This document shows, in pieces, positions 33,070 to 40,097 of a stretch of DNA of 44,948 bases. Within the stretch, counting starts at the first letter, position 1. Each line of letters opens with the position of its first letter. Below the pieces are notes generated by a model that saw only the letters and a list, made by a program, of their open reading frames with translations, was not told where the DNA came from and did no database searches. The stretch is from NCBI GenBank assembly GCA_038209555.1, contig JBBQXP010000011.1:1-44948 (forward strand), written 5' to 3'. This DNA is from DASQGA01 sp038209555 (lineage in GTDB: Bacteria; Actinomycetota; Thermoleophilia; Gaiellales; Gaiellaceae). Position numbers and translations under genes: made by a program.

Positions 33070-34863
33070 ATGTCGGGTTCGCCAACCAGGAAACCGGTCA
33101 AGGTTGGTCGCCCTCGCGCCGATTCGCTTGTGGTGATTGACAAGGCGAGCGTTGAAATGGCCATGGGAGCCGCTCCGCCCCGGCCGCTGGCCGCTCGGGA
33201 GCGTCTCGGTTCGCTCCTCGTTCACAAGGGCCTCATTACTCTCGAGCAGCTGGAGGCAACTCTCAACGAAGCGCCCCCGGGATCCCGGATCGGGGAACTC
33301 CTCGTCAGCCGACAGCTCGTTGATGAGCAGGACATTGCGAAAGCTCTCGCCGACCAGTACGGCCAGCGCTTTCTCGAGCTCAGCTCCAGCCCGCCAGACC
33401 CTGAGATAGCCAGGCTCCTTCCCGAGCAACTCGCCCGCCGGTACAACGCCATTCCCGTGCGGCAACTCGACAACGGCCTGCTGCTCGTCGCGTTTGTCGA
33501 CCCGACCGACCTGCAGGTGCTGGACGAGCTCTCGATGGCCCTCAGCCAACGCATCCAACCAGGCGTCAGCGAGCCGACGGAGATCGTTGCGGCAATCGAC
33601 GCTGCTTGGCGCAACACTGCTGAATCTTCGGAGTCCACCGATCAGCCGGTAGCAGGCATCGCCGCAATCGACGCGGCGGTCGACAACGACTCTCCGGCGA
33701 TGGATCTCGTCAACAAGCTGCTTCGACGCGTTATCGCCAGCGGAGCGTCCGACCTCCATTTTGTTCCGACGGAAGCCGGCCTCGTGGTCCGGGCGCGAGT
33801 AGACGGAGTCATGCGTGATTTCAACCATGTATCCGCGGAGTTGCAGGCCGCCGTAATCGCGCGGCTGAAGGTGATGGCGTCGCTCGACATCGCTGAGCGG
33901 CGCCTACCGCAGGACGGCCGAGTCAGCATCACCCTCGCCGACACACGCATGGATCTGCGGCTGGCGATCTTGCCGACGACGCAGGGCGAAAGCGCGATCT
34001 TGCGAATCCTGCGCCTAGACAACGAGGGCCTCGGCATCAGCCTCGAGGATCTCGGCATGTCCTCGGACACCAGGGAGGCGTTCAAGCGAGCGCTCGCGCA
34101 TTCATCCGGTTCGATCATCGTGTGCGGACCTACCGGCAGCGGGAAGACGACCACGCTCTACACCGCTTTGAAGATGCTCAACGATGGCCAACGGGCAATC
34201 GTGACGATCGAGGATCCGGTTGAGACCATCTTCTACGGTGTCAATCAGGTCGAGGTAAACGCCCGCGCGGGCCTCTCCTTCGCCCGTGGCCTGCGGACGA
34301 TCCTGCGCTCCGACCCGGACGTGATCTTGATCGGCGAGATCCGCGATCACGAGACTGCCGAGATAGCCATGCAGTCTGCGCTGACGGGTCACCTCGTTCT
34401 GTCTACCTTGCACGCGGAAGACGTCCTCGGGACCGTCGCCAGGGTCAAGGACATGGGTCTTTCCCACCTCGTTCTGAGCTCGGCGATTCGCTGCATCCTC
34501 GCCCAGCGACTCTTGCGACGGCTCTGCGAGCGTTGCAAGGAGCCAGCTCCGGAAGAAGCCAGACTGCTACCGCAAACGGTCGACGGGCGCTCCGCAACGC
34601 CCTTCAAAGCGAAAGGCTGCTCCGCATGCATGAGAACCGGCTACTCAGGGCGCGTCGGAATCTTCGAGATTCTCGAGCTCACACCACCGCTGCGAGCGCT
34701 GATCGAACAACCAACAGCCAATCTGCTGGCGGAGGCCGTGAGCCGCGGCATGAGCACACTCCATGACGACGCCCTCAGGTTGTGCGCAGCCGGGACAACC
34801 TCTTCGGGCGAGGTTCGGAGAGCATTAGGGCGGGGCTTGGAGCAACTCGCCGGGGTCGAATAG
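33070..34863 (+). CDS. GspE/PilB-type secretion or pilus assembly ATPase
   Basis: 597 residues: an N-terminal T2SSE_N/MshEN-like domain (about 45-170), then the hexameric ATPase domain. It has Walker A GPTGSGKTT (353), Asp box TIEDPVE (379), Walker B VILIGEIRD (418) and His box TGHLVLSTLHA (439). Two cysteine pairs (C486/C489 and C517/C520) form the zinc knob of PilB/GspE. It should power pilus or type II secretion assembly, but no pilin, platform (PilC) or PilT gene is in the window. The ATG at 33070 has no strong ribosome site; ATGs near 33160 are alternatives. Codon use looks less GC-extreme than its neighbours, which may hint at a different origin. Confidence 0.92.
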   Translation: MSGSPTRKPVKVGRPRADSLVVIDKASVEMAMGAAPPRPLAARERLGSLLVHKGLITLEQLEATLNEAPPGSRIGELLVSRQLVDEQDIAKALADQYGQRFLELSSSPPDPEIARLLPEQLARRYNAIPVRQLDNGLLLVAFVDPTDLQVLDELSMALSQRIQPGVSEPTEIVAAIDAAWRNTAESSESTDQPVAGIAAIDAAVDNDSPAMDLVNKLLRRVIASGASDLHFVPTEAGLVVRARVDGVMRDFNHVSAELQAAVIARLKVMASLDIAERRLPQDGRVSITLADTRMDLRLAILPTTQGESAILRILRLDNEGLGISLEDLGMSSDTREAFKRALAHSSGSIIVCGPTGSGKTTTLYTALKMLNDGQRAIVTIEDPVETIFYGVNQVEVNARAGLSFARGLRTILRSDPDVILIGEIRDHETAEIAMQSALTGHLVLSTLHAEDVLGTVARVKDMGLSHLVLSSAIRCILAQRLLRRLCERCKEPAPEEARLLPQTVDGRSATPFKAKGCSACMRTGYSGRVGIFEILELTPPLRALIEQPTANLLAEAVSRGMSTLHDDALRLCAAGTTSSGEVRRALGRGLEQLAGVE

Positions 34864-35047
34864 GGCCGCTTTAGACGCCAACCAGTCAGGAATCCACCGA
34901 GGAGCCCTGCGCTAGCTCCAATGGTTGCACCGATTAGCGCGGTCGAACCTTGTCGGTCTCCGAGTCGATGCGCTCGCCGAACCGCTAAAGGCGACTAGCC
35001 GATCGGGCGTGGAGACGATCGACCGGCAGCGTCAAGCTTGAGCCAGG
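34864..35047. other. Gap with no gene seen
   Basis: This 184-base stretch after the GspE-like gene has no convincing coding frame, RNA or repeat. A short leftward frame with a glycine-rich hydrophobic run exists but has no start codon before an upstream stop. Confidence 0.4.
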
Positions 35048-35257
35048 ATGGCACGCAGGGAGATCCAGCCCCAGCCGGTCAGGCGCGTCCGGGAGGACGT
35101 GCTGATCCGGCGCTGGCGCCTACAGCAGTTTTACCGGCTCGGGTTCGACGCCGACGCGGCGCGGCAGTTGGCCGACTCGAAGGCCGACCTCTCGCTCGCG
35201 CGACAGCTCGTCCGGTCGGATTGCGCGCTCGAGACGGCGCGCGCCATCATCCTCTAG
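35048..35257 (+). CDS. Small basic helical protein, unknown
   Basis: A 69-residue protein with the pattern LIRRWRLQQFYRLGFDADAA, followed by two short helices (DLSLARQLV and ALETARAIIL). I recall similar short proteins in actinobacteria that pair a coiled start with a motif like LGF..AA..LA, but there is no known function. The ATG at 35048 follows GAGCCAGG, a modest ribosome site. It stands alone at the left end of the redox-island segment. Confidence 0.6.
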   Translation: MARREIQPQPVRRVREDVLIRRWRLQQFYRLGFDADAARQLADSKADLSLARQLVRSDCALETARAIIL

Positions 35258-35411
35258 GCCGGCAGCTACAACAAGCTCAGCGCGAAAAACGCCGCTAACC
35301 TCACGCCACGGGCCGCACGTCCACTTCCGAGGGTGCATGACATCGTTCGCCGCAACGCGAGCGCTGTAGTTCGACGAGGCTTCCCCGGTTCCCGCGCGCG
35401 CTGGCCACGCT

Positions 35412-35426
35412 TGCGGTTTATCCGCA
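35412..35426. promoter_or_regulatory. Palindromic operator candidate, site 1
   Basis: TGCGG-TTTAT-CCGCA is a perfect 5-bp inverted repeat with a 5-bp spacer. Its centre (35419) is 65 bases upstream of the ATG at 35484. A TACTCT -10 type box at 35472-35477 ends six bases before that ATG, so the message may be leaderless and the site would then lie about 65 bases upstream of the RNA start. Compare 36135, 36933 and 38797. Confidence 0.6.
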
Positions 35427-35483
35427 GTGAAGCTCAGTGCAGTCCACGACGGAGAGCCGGCAGCACACGCCTACTCTCCGACT

Positions 35484-36116
35484 ATGAAGGGGACCTACGC
35501 AGTGAAGTGGCGCGAGCCCGACGGGCAGACCTATCTCGGGCGCCTAACGCTCGGCCCGCGCACGCTCCGACTTGAAGGCCGCGAGCCCGACGGGCCCGTC
35601 GTCGACCGCCAGATCGGCTACGAAGAGGTTCGGAACCTGCGCGTCGGTAGCAGCGGCCCCGGCCGTCTCGACGGGCGCCCCACGCTCGTGGTCGAGCGGA
35701 CCGATGGGCCGTACCTGGTTGCCAGCGCCGGGATGGGCGCCGGGATCGTCCAGGAGCTCGTCGAACGCCTTGCCGAGCTGCGTCTGGTCGGCCCGCGGCG
35801 GGCGACTCTCGTCGTCCCGCTCAAGGACGGCGCAGGTGATCGCGTCCATGAGCTTGCCGGACACGGACCCCCGTTCGACCCGGCCCAGACGGCACTGACC
35901 CGGCACCAGCTCCTGTTGACGGAGCAGGAGGCGATCTTCGTCTTCGAAGCCCAGACCGAAGAAGGTCTCAAGGCCGTCTTCAACCAGGTTGACATCTGGG
36001 CTGCCGCAGCCGCGTGGCAGGACCTCGTCGCTGGGCCGCCGCGCCTCGCTGAGCTCGCCTACGCCTGGGAACGCCCGGAGCCGAACGTCGTGCCGGCCAT
36101 CGGGCTCGGGCTGTAG
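35484..36116 (+). CDS. Unknown two-domain protein (PH-like plus ferredoxin-fold-like)
   Basis: A 210-residue soluble protein. Residues 1-95 alternate short strands and end in a helix (GTYAVKWREPDG, then GPRTLRLEGRE, then QIGYEEVRNLRVG, then QELVERLAEL), which resembles a PH-like barrel. Residues 103-195 read as a second domain: RATLVVPLKDG, GPPFDP, RHQLLLTEQEAIFVFEAQTE and WAAAAAWQDLVAGPPRLAE, suggestive of a ferredoxin-like stress-responsive barrel. No catalytic residues are known. I chose ATG 35484; an in-frame upstream ATG at 35427 lies at the palindromic site and is less likely. Confidence 0.72.
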   Translation: MKGTYAVKWREPDGQTYLGRLTLGPRTLRLEGREPDGPVVDRQIGYEEVRNLRVGSSGPGRLDGRPTLVVERTDGPYLVASAGMGAGIVQELVERLAELRLVGPRRATLVVPLKDGAGDRVHELAGHGPPFDPAQTALTRHQLLLTEQEAIFVFEAQTEEGLKAVFNQVDIWAAAAAWQDLVAGPPRLAELAYAWERPEPNVVPAIGLGL

Positions 36117-36134
36117 GCGCGCCCGCAACAAGAG

Positions 36135-36149
36135 TGCGGGTAATCCGCA
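36135..36149. promoter_or_regulatory. Palindromic operator candidate, site 2
   Basis: TGCGG-GTAAT-CCGCA is a perfect match to the 15-bp consensus. It sits 82 bases before the ATG at 36232 and just after the stop of the preceding gene, so it marks the likely promoter region of the membrane protein gene. Confidence 0.6.
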
Positions 36150-36231
36150 ACCAGTCTGTGAGCCGACCCGGATAGGGGCGCCTGCAGCCAGATTTACGTT
36201 GAAGCTAACAACCGAACGAAGGAGGCACGAG

Positions 36232-36849
36232 ATGAGGAAGCTATTCGTGATTGGCGGCGTTTTTGCCGGGGTGGTGCTTGTCGCCTTCGGCGTCGCAGCC
36301 ATCTACATGGGCGTCGACGGCCGCGCAACGGTGCGCGACAGCCTCAAGCAGGAGCAGATTGTCTTCGGCGCTGCCGATGACCCGGCGGTCGCCAAGTACG
36401 CATCGCAGTGGGCTGAGGAGCCGCTCCAGACCGGTACCCAGGCCCGGGCGTTCGCGCAGATCATGCACGAGCATGCCCTAGAGGCCTCGGGCGGCTTGGC
36501 CTATGCCGAGATGGGACGGTTCGTCTCCGCTGACGACCCGGCGAACCCGGCCGGCACCAGCGACGAGACGGCAGCACTCATGGACGAGCAAGGAAACCCG
36601 GTGGGGAACTCCGCCCGTGACACATGGGTCACGGAAACGGCACTCTCGACCGCGCTGAACGTCTCGTACATGGCCGAGCAGATGGCCCTGTTCGGGATCG
36701 TGGTCGGAATCGCGCTCCTGCTCAGCGGGCTCGGCTTCATCATCCTGGCTCTCGGAGGCGCCCTGCGCAGCCGCGAGTCAGCAGCTGAAGCGGCTTCCAG
36801 CCAGAGCTTGCCACGGACACCGCGACCAGCGGCCGCCGCGACCAGCTAA
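36232..36849 (+). CDS. Conserved two-TM membrane protein
   Basis: A 205-residue protein with an N-terminal membrane helix (FVIGGVFAGVVLVAFGVAAIYM), an outside domain of about 120 residues and a C-terminal helix (LFGIVVGIALLLSGLGFIIL). The pattern RDSLKQEQIVF, then HALEASGGLAYAEMGRF, then TWVTETALSTALNVSYMAEQ is one I recall from actinobacterial proteins often labelled aromatic ring-opening dioxygenase LigA. Nothing in the sequence supports that enzyme function. The ATG at 36232 follows GAAGGAGG. A strong terminator lies after the gene, so it is its own transcription unit under palindrome site 2. Confidence 0.82.
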   Translation: MRKLFVIGGVFAGVVLVAFGVAAIYMGVDGRATVRDSLKQEQIVFGAADDPAVAKYASQWAEEPLQTGTQARAFAQIMHEHALEASGGLAYAEMGRFVSADDPANPAGTSDETAALMDEQGNPVGNSARDTWVTETALSTALNVSYMAEQMALFGIVVGIALLLSGLGFIILALGGALRSRESAAEAASSQSLPRTPRPAAAATS

Positions 36850-36870
36850 ACCACGTCTCGTGTCCCTGAC

Positions 36871-36894
36871 CGAGGGCGGCTCCGGCCGCCCTCG
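36871..36894 (+). terminator. Intrinsic terminator
   Basis: A perfect 10-bp stem (CGAGGGCGGC / GCCGCCCTCG) with the loop TCCG is followed by GGCGTTT. It lies 22 bases after the stop of the membrane protein gene. Confidence 0.7.
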
Positions 36895-36915
36895 GCGTTT
36901 AACGAGGAGAAGTTG

Positions 36916-37176
36916 ATGACGAACGGCAAGATCGCGGAAAAGCCGCAACGAATCTGCGCAGGAGATCGGATGCCGCCCGACTGGCTTCGCTGGAACATGA
37001 AGCGGTCCGGCGGTTGGCGCCGGCGCGAAAAGGAGGCTCAAGATGATAGATCCCGTCGCAAAGAGAGGGGAGCTCATCGCCGCGATCTTCGTTTACCGGG
37101 CCCTTTTTCGAACGGGTCAGGATGCCGCGCTGACGTCGCAGAGAGTCGGAGGCTGAGATGGCGATGCGGGTCTTGA
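36916..37176 (+). CDS. Doubtful small ORF in the leader of the SQR-CBS gene
   Basis: An ATG preceded by GAGGAG opens a frame of 86 residues, Arg/Lys-rich, beginning MTNGKIAEKPQRICAGDRM. The first 45 residues could be a small protein (PPDWLRWNMKRSGGWRRREK). The second half overlaps another short ORF with a better ribosome site and looks non-coding. The palindrome site 4 lies within it. Kept only because of the ribosome site and the position directly after a terminator. Confidence 0.3.
   Translation: MTNGKIAEKPQRICAGDRMPPDWLRWNMKRSGGWRRREKEAQDDRSRRKERGAHRRDLRLPGPFSNGSGCRADVAESRRLRWRCGS
36933..36947. promoter_or_regulatory. Palindromic operator candidate, site 4
   Basis: CGCGG-AAAAG-CCGCA matches the 15-bp consensus with one change in the outer base pair. 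Its spacer is nearly the same as site 3 (AAAAC). It is 95 bases before the sORF at 37043 and about 210 bases before the SQR-CBS gene, after the terminator that ends the previous unit. Confidence 0.5.
37043..37156 (+). CDS. 37-residue small ORF upstream of the SQR-CBS gene
   Basis: ATG 37043 follows a strong AAAAGGAGG with six-base spacing and reads MIDPVAKRGELIAAIFVYRA... to a TGA one base before the ATG of the next gene. It has a central hydrophobic helix (LIAAIFVYRALF) and a polar tail. The spacing, with the stop next to the following start, is what a coupled leader peptide or tiny membrane-associated protein would show. No family is known. Confidence 0.5.
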   Translation: MIDPVAKRGELIAAIFVYRALFRTGQDAALTSQRVGG

Positions 37177-38753
37177 TCGCCGGCGGCGGCGTGGCCGCAC
37201 TCGAAGCGGCGCTGGCGCTTCGCGCACTAGCCGAGGAGCGTGTATCGGTGGAGTTACTCGGATCGGAGCCGCACTTCTGGTACCGCCCCCTGTCGGTCGC
37301 CGAGCCGTTCGCCCTCGGCGAGGCGCGCCACTTCGAGCTATCCGAGTTGGCTCCCAAGGCCGGCGCTTCCTTCTCTCTGGGCGAACTCGTCGGCGTCGAC
37401 GCCGAGCGCCGTGAGGCCCATACTTCGGTCGGGGACCTGCCCTACGACGTCTTGCTCGTTGCCTGCGGGGCCGTGCCGGCCGTTGCCGTACCGGGCGCGC
37501 TGACCTTCCGTGGCCCTGCCGATTCCGACCGGATGCGCCACTTGCTCGAGGAGATCAGCGCCGGTGTCGTGCGCCGCGTCGCCTTCGTCGTCCCGAGCGC
37601 GTCGGTCTGGTCGTTGCCCATCTACGAGCTTGCGCTCATGACGGCGGCCTATGCACGCGAGCACAAGCTCGACGTTGAGCTTGTGCTGGTGACGCCCGAG
37701 GAGGAGCCGCTGCAGCTGTTTGGTGCGGTCGGTAGTCGGGCGATGCGCGGACTGCTTGGCGAGAGTGGAATCGCGGTTCACACCGCTACCTATCCGAGTG
37801 AAGTCGTCGACGGCGCGCTGGCGCTTATTCCCGAGGGGCGTCTCGCTGTTGACCGAGTCGTCGCGCTGCCTTTGCTCCGTGGCCCGCGGCTCGACGGTCT
37901 GCCGCAGACCCGCGATGGCTTCATTCCGGTCGACGAGCACGGTCGGGTGCGCTGCCTGGAGGATGTCTTCGCCGCCGGCGATATCACCAATTTCCCGGTC
38001 AAGCAGGGCGGCATTGCTGCCCAGCAAGCGGACACGGTGGCGGCGGTCATCGCCGCCAGCGCCGGCTCCGACCTCGCGGCGGAGCCGTTTCGGCCCGTGC
38101 TGCGCGGGCTCCTGCTGACCGGCGGCCAGCCACGCTACTTCCGCCAGGAGATCACCCGCGGCGTAGGGGAGGCGGCAACCATCAGTCCCGAGCCACTCTG
38201 GTGGCCGCCCGGGAAGATCGTCGGCCGCTACCTGGCTCCCTTCCTTGGCGTAGTCGCCGGCGTCGAGGCCTCAGCCGAGCAGGCCGAGTCGACTGCGGCT
38301 GTCCAGGTCGAAGTCGAGCTCGACTTCCCGGAGCGTCGGGCGGCGATCGATACCGGGGGTGGGGAAGGGCGCTCAGTCGCCGAGCTCATGGCGCCGGCGC
38401 TGGTCGTCGCGCCGGAGGACACACTCGGCGAGGTGTCCGAGCAGATGCGCGCTGCCGATATCGGTTCGGCTGCTGTCGCAGCCTACGGGCATTTGGTCGG
38501 CATCCTCACCTCGCGCGATCTCCTGCGCGCCTTCGCCGGCCGCGTCCATCCCAGCGAGGCGCGCGCCCGCGAGTGGATGACCGCCGAGCCGATCGCCGTC
38601 TCGGTCGAGGCAACGGCTGAGGACGCCTTCTTGCTCATGAGTGAGCACGGCATCCACCATCTGCCGGTCGTCGACGGCGAGCGCCCGATCGGAATGCTTG
38701 GCTTCAGGCAGGCCGCCCAGGCCCGCCCGGCCAGGTTGGGGCTCGGGTTCTGA
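37158..38753 (+). CDS. SQR-like FAD oxidoreductase fused to a CBS pair
   Basis: 531 residues. Residues 1-375 resemble the sulfide:quinone oxidoreductase / NDH-2 type: FAD motif VLIAGGGVAALEAALAL, PHFWYRPLSV, YDVLLVACGAV, and FAAGDITNFPVKQGGIAAQQAD. The SQR catalytic cysteines are not visible at the expected positions, so sulfide is not implied. Residues about 405-525 are two CBS motifs (VAELMAPALVVAPEDTLGEV and AREWMTAEPIAVSVEATAED), which in other proteins bind adenine nucleotides. The fusion suggests an electron-transfer enzyme gated by energy charge. The ATG is one base after the sORF stop, with GGAGG upstream. Confidence 0.85.
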   Translation: MAMRVLIAGGGVAALEAALALRALAEERVSVELLGSEPHFWYRPLSVAEPFALGEARHFELSELAPKAGASFSLGELVGVDAERREAHTSVGDLPYDVLLVACGAVPAVAVPGALTFRGPADSDRMRHLLEEISAGVVRRVAFVVPSASVWSLPIYELALMTAAYAREHKLDVELVLVTPEEEPLQLFGAVGSRAMRGLLGESGIAVHTATYPSEVVDGALALIPEGRLAVDRVVALPLLRGPRLDGLPQTRDGFIPVDEHGRVRCLEDVFAAGDITNFPVKQGGIAAQQADTVAAVIAASAGSDLAAEPFRPVLRGLLLTGGQPRYFRQEITRGVGEAATISPEPLWWPPGKIVGRYLAPFLGVVAGVEASAEQAESTAAVQVEVELDFPERRAAIDTGGGEGRSVAELMAPALVVAPEDTLGEVSEQMRAADIGSAAVAAYGHLVGILTSRDLLRAFAGRVHPSEARAREWMTAEPIAVSVEATAEDAFLLMSEHGIHHLPVVDGERPIGMLGFRQAAQARPARLGLGF

Positions 38754-38761
38754 CGCATAAC

Positions 38762-38773
38762 GCCGACGTCGGC
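38762..38773. other. Short palindrome after the SQR-CBS gene
   Basis: GCCGACGTCGGC, a perfect 12-bp palindrome, lies eight bases after the stop at 38753. It could be a weak terminator or a binding site. No T-tract. Confidence 0.3.
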
Positions 38774-38796
38774 TCAAGTGCTTCCGAGGGATCCTT

Positions 38797-38811
38797 TGCG
38801 GAAAACCCGCG
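38797..38811. promoter_or_regulatory. Palindromic operator candidate, site 3
   Basis: TGCGG-AAAAC-CCGCG matches the 15-bp consensus except for one outer pair. It is 105 bases before the ATG of the copper nitrite reductase gene and after the SQR-CBS gene, so it would control the nitrite reductase/GNAT-synthetase unit. Confidence 0.58.
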
Positions 38812-38916
38812 ACAAAGTTCACGGCTATGTACCGATCGACCTGCGGTCATGCCAGGGCGCGGCAATCGAGCGCGCCTCCTAGGTTCAAATCAGACACCTT
38901 CGAAGGAGATTCTCTG

Positions 38917-40068
38917 ATGGCCTCACACCCCGCCACAACCACGTACCACCAGCCCATCGAGCCAGACTCGAGCGCGTTCTTCAAGGTCGCCGCGATGCTG
39001 CTCGGGATCTTGGTGGCGGTCGTCGGCTTCTTCGCGCTGATGATGTGGGCAGACGCCCGCGATGCACGCGATTCGGCTTCGGGGGCAGATGCCGCCGTGC
39101 CTGCGGCAACGCACAACGCGACCGATCACAACACCGCCTTGCCGCTGAACAGTTTTGCCGGCGTCGTACCGGAGAACGCGCTGGAGCTCGCTCAGGCGCA
39201 CAAGCCCTATGACGCCGTGCTCGCGCCCGTCCCGGCCGGCGACCTAGTCAAGGTGCAGATGACCCTGAAGGACATGACCGTCGAGATCGCGCCCGGCGTC
39301 GAGTACAACACCTGGGCCTTCGACGGCCACGGTGCGCCCGGCCCGGTAGTGCACGTGCGCCAAGGCCAGACGGTCGAGATGACGCTGAAAAACGGTGGAG
39401 CAATTCCGCACTCGATCGACTTTCACGCCGCTCGGATCGCGCCGAACCTCGCCTTCAAGGATGTGATGCCGGGCGACTCTTTCACCTTCCGCTTCAAGGC
39501 GGGAGATCCCGGTGTGTTCATGTACCACTGCGGCACCAGGCCCGTCCTCGCACACATCGCGAACGGCATGTACGGCGCGATCGTGGTTGACCCGGCGACG
39601 CCGCTGCCGGCGGTCGACAACGAGTACGTGCTCGTCGCGAGTGAGTGGTACCTCTCGGGCGACGGGATCACGGAGCCGGCCTCGCTTGACATGGCCAAGG
39701 CCCGCGCAATGATGCCCGACTGGACGACTTTCAACGGCTACGCCAATCAATACGTCACCCATCCCCTGACCGCCAAGCCTGGCGACACGACCCGCTTTTA
39801 CGTTGTCGCCGCCGGTCCGACACTGGACACGAACTTCCACGTCGTCGGCGGGCTGCTCGACCGCGCCTGGGTGAACGGCGACCTGACCAACCCGCCCCAG
39901 AACGGCGTTCAGACGGTTCTCGTCCCTGCCGGTGGCGGCGCCGTCTTCGACGTGAAGCTCGACGAGGAAGGCCTCTACCCGTTCGTCTCGCACGCCTTCG
40001 CACACGTCGACCTCGGCCAGGTGGGCTTGCTCAAGGTCGGCAACCCGAAGGGGACGATGTCGCACTAG
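38917..40068 (+). CDS. nirK: Membrane-anchored copper nitrite reductase (AniA/NirK-like)
   Basis: 383 residues. One N-terminal membrane helix (about 21-44) holds a two-domain cupredoxin enzyme outside the cell. Type 1 copper ligands are H165, C205, H213 and M218 (YHCGTRPVLAHIANGMYG, spaced as in Neisseria AniA). Type 2 copper ligands are H170, H204 and H359 (VSHAFAHVD). The catalytic pair D168 (SIDFH) and H308 (NFHVVGG) is present. By homology it reduces nitrite to nitric oxide. Other multicopper functions cannot be fully excluded. The ATG at 38917 follows GAAGGAG. It is probably co-transcribed with the GNAT-synthetase gene 29 bases downstream, under palindrome site 3. Confidence 0.85.
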   Translation: MASHPATTTYHQPIEPDSSAFFKVAAMLLGILVAVVGFFALMMWADARDARDSASGADAAVPAATHNATDHNTALPLNSFAGVVPENALELAQAHKPYDAVLAPVPAGDLVKVQMTLKDMTVEIAPGVEYNTWAFDGHGAPGPVVHVRQGQTVEMTLKNGGAIPHSIDFHAARIAPNLAFKDVMPGDSFTFRFKAGDPGVFMYHCGTRPVLAHIANGMYGAIVVDPATPLPAVDNEYVLVASEWYLSGDGITEPASLDMAKARAMMPDWTTFNGYANQYVTHPLTAKPGDTTRFYVVAAGPTLDTNFHVVGGLLDRAWVNGDLTNPPQNGVQTVLVPAGGGAVFDVKLDEEGLYPFVSHAFAHVDLGQVGLLKVGNPKGTMSH

Positions 40069-40097
40069 GGTCCAGGGCGGTCACGACGACGAATCCG

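Noticed and set aside
34866..34960. A leftward frame with a hydrophobic glycine-rich run (ALIGATIGASAGLLGGF)
   Set aside because: No start codon follows the upstream in-frame stop, there is no ribosome site, and the frame runs into the antisense of the GspE-like gene.
35279..35296. A fifth possible copy of the palindrome (GCGCGAAAAACGCCGC)
   Set aside because: The arms do not form the 5+5+5 inverted repeat: one extra base and mismatched outer positions.
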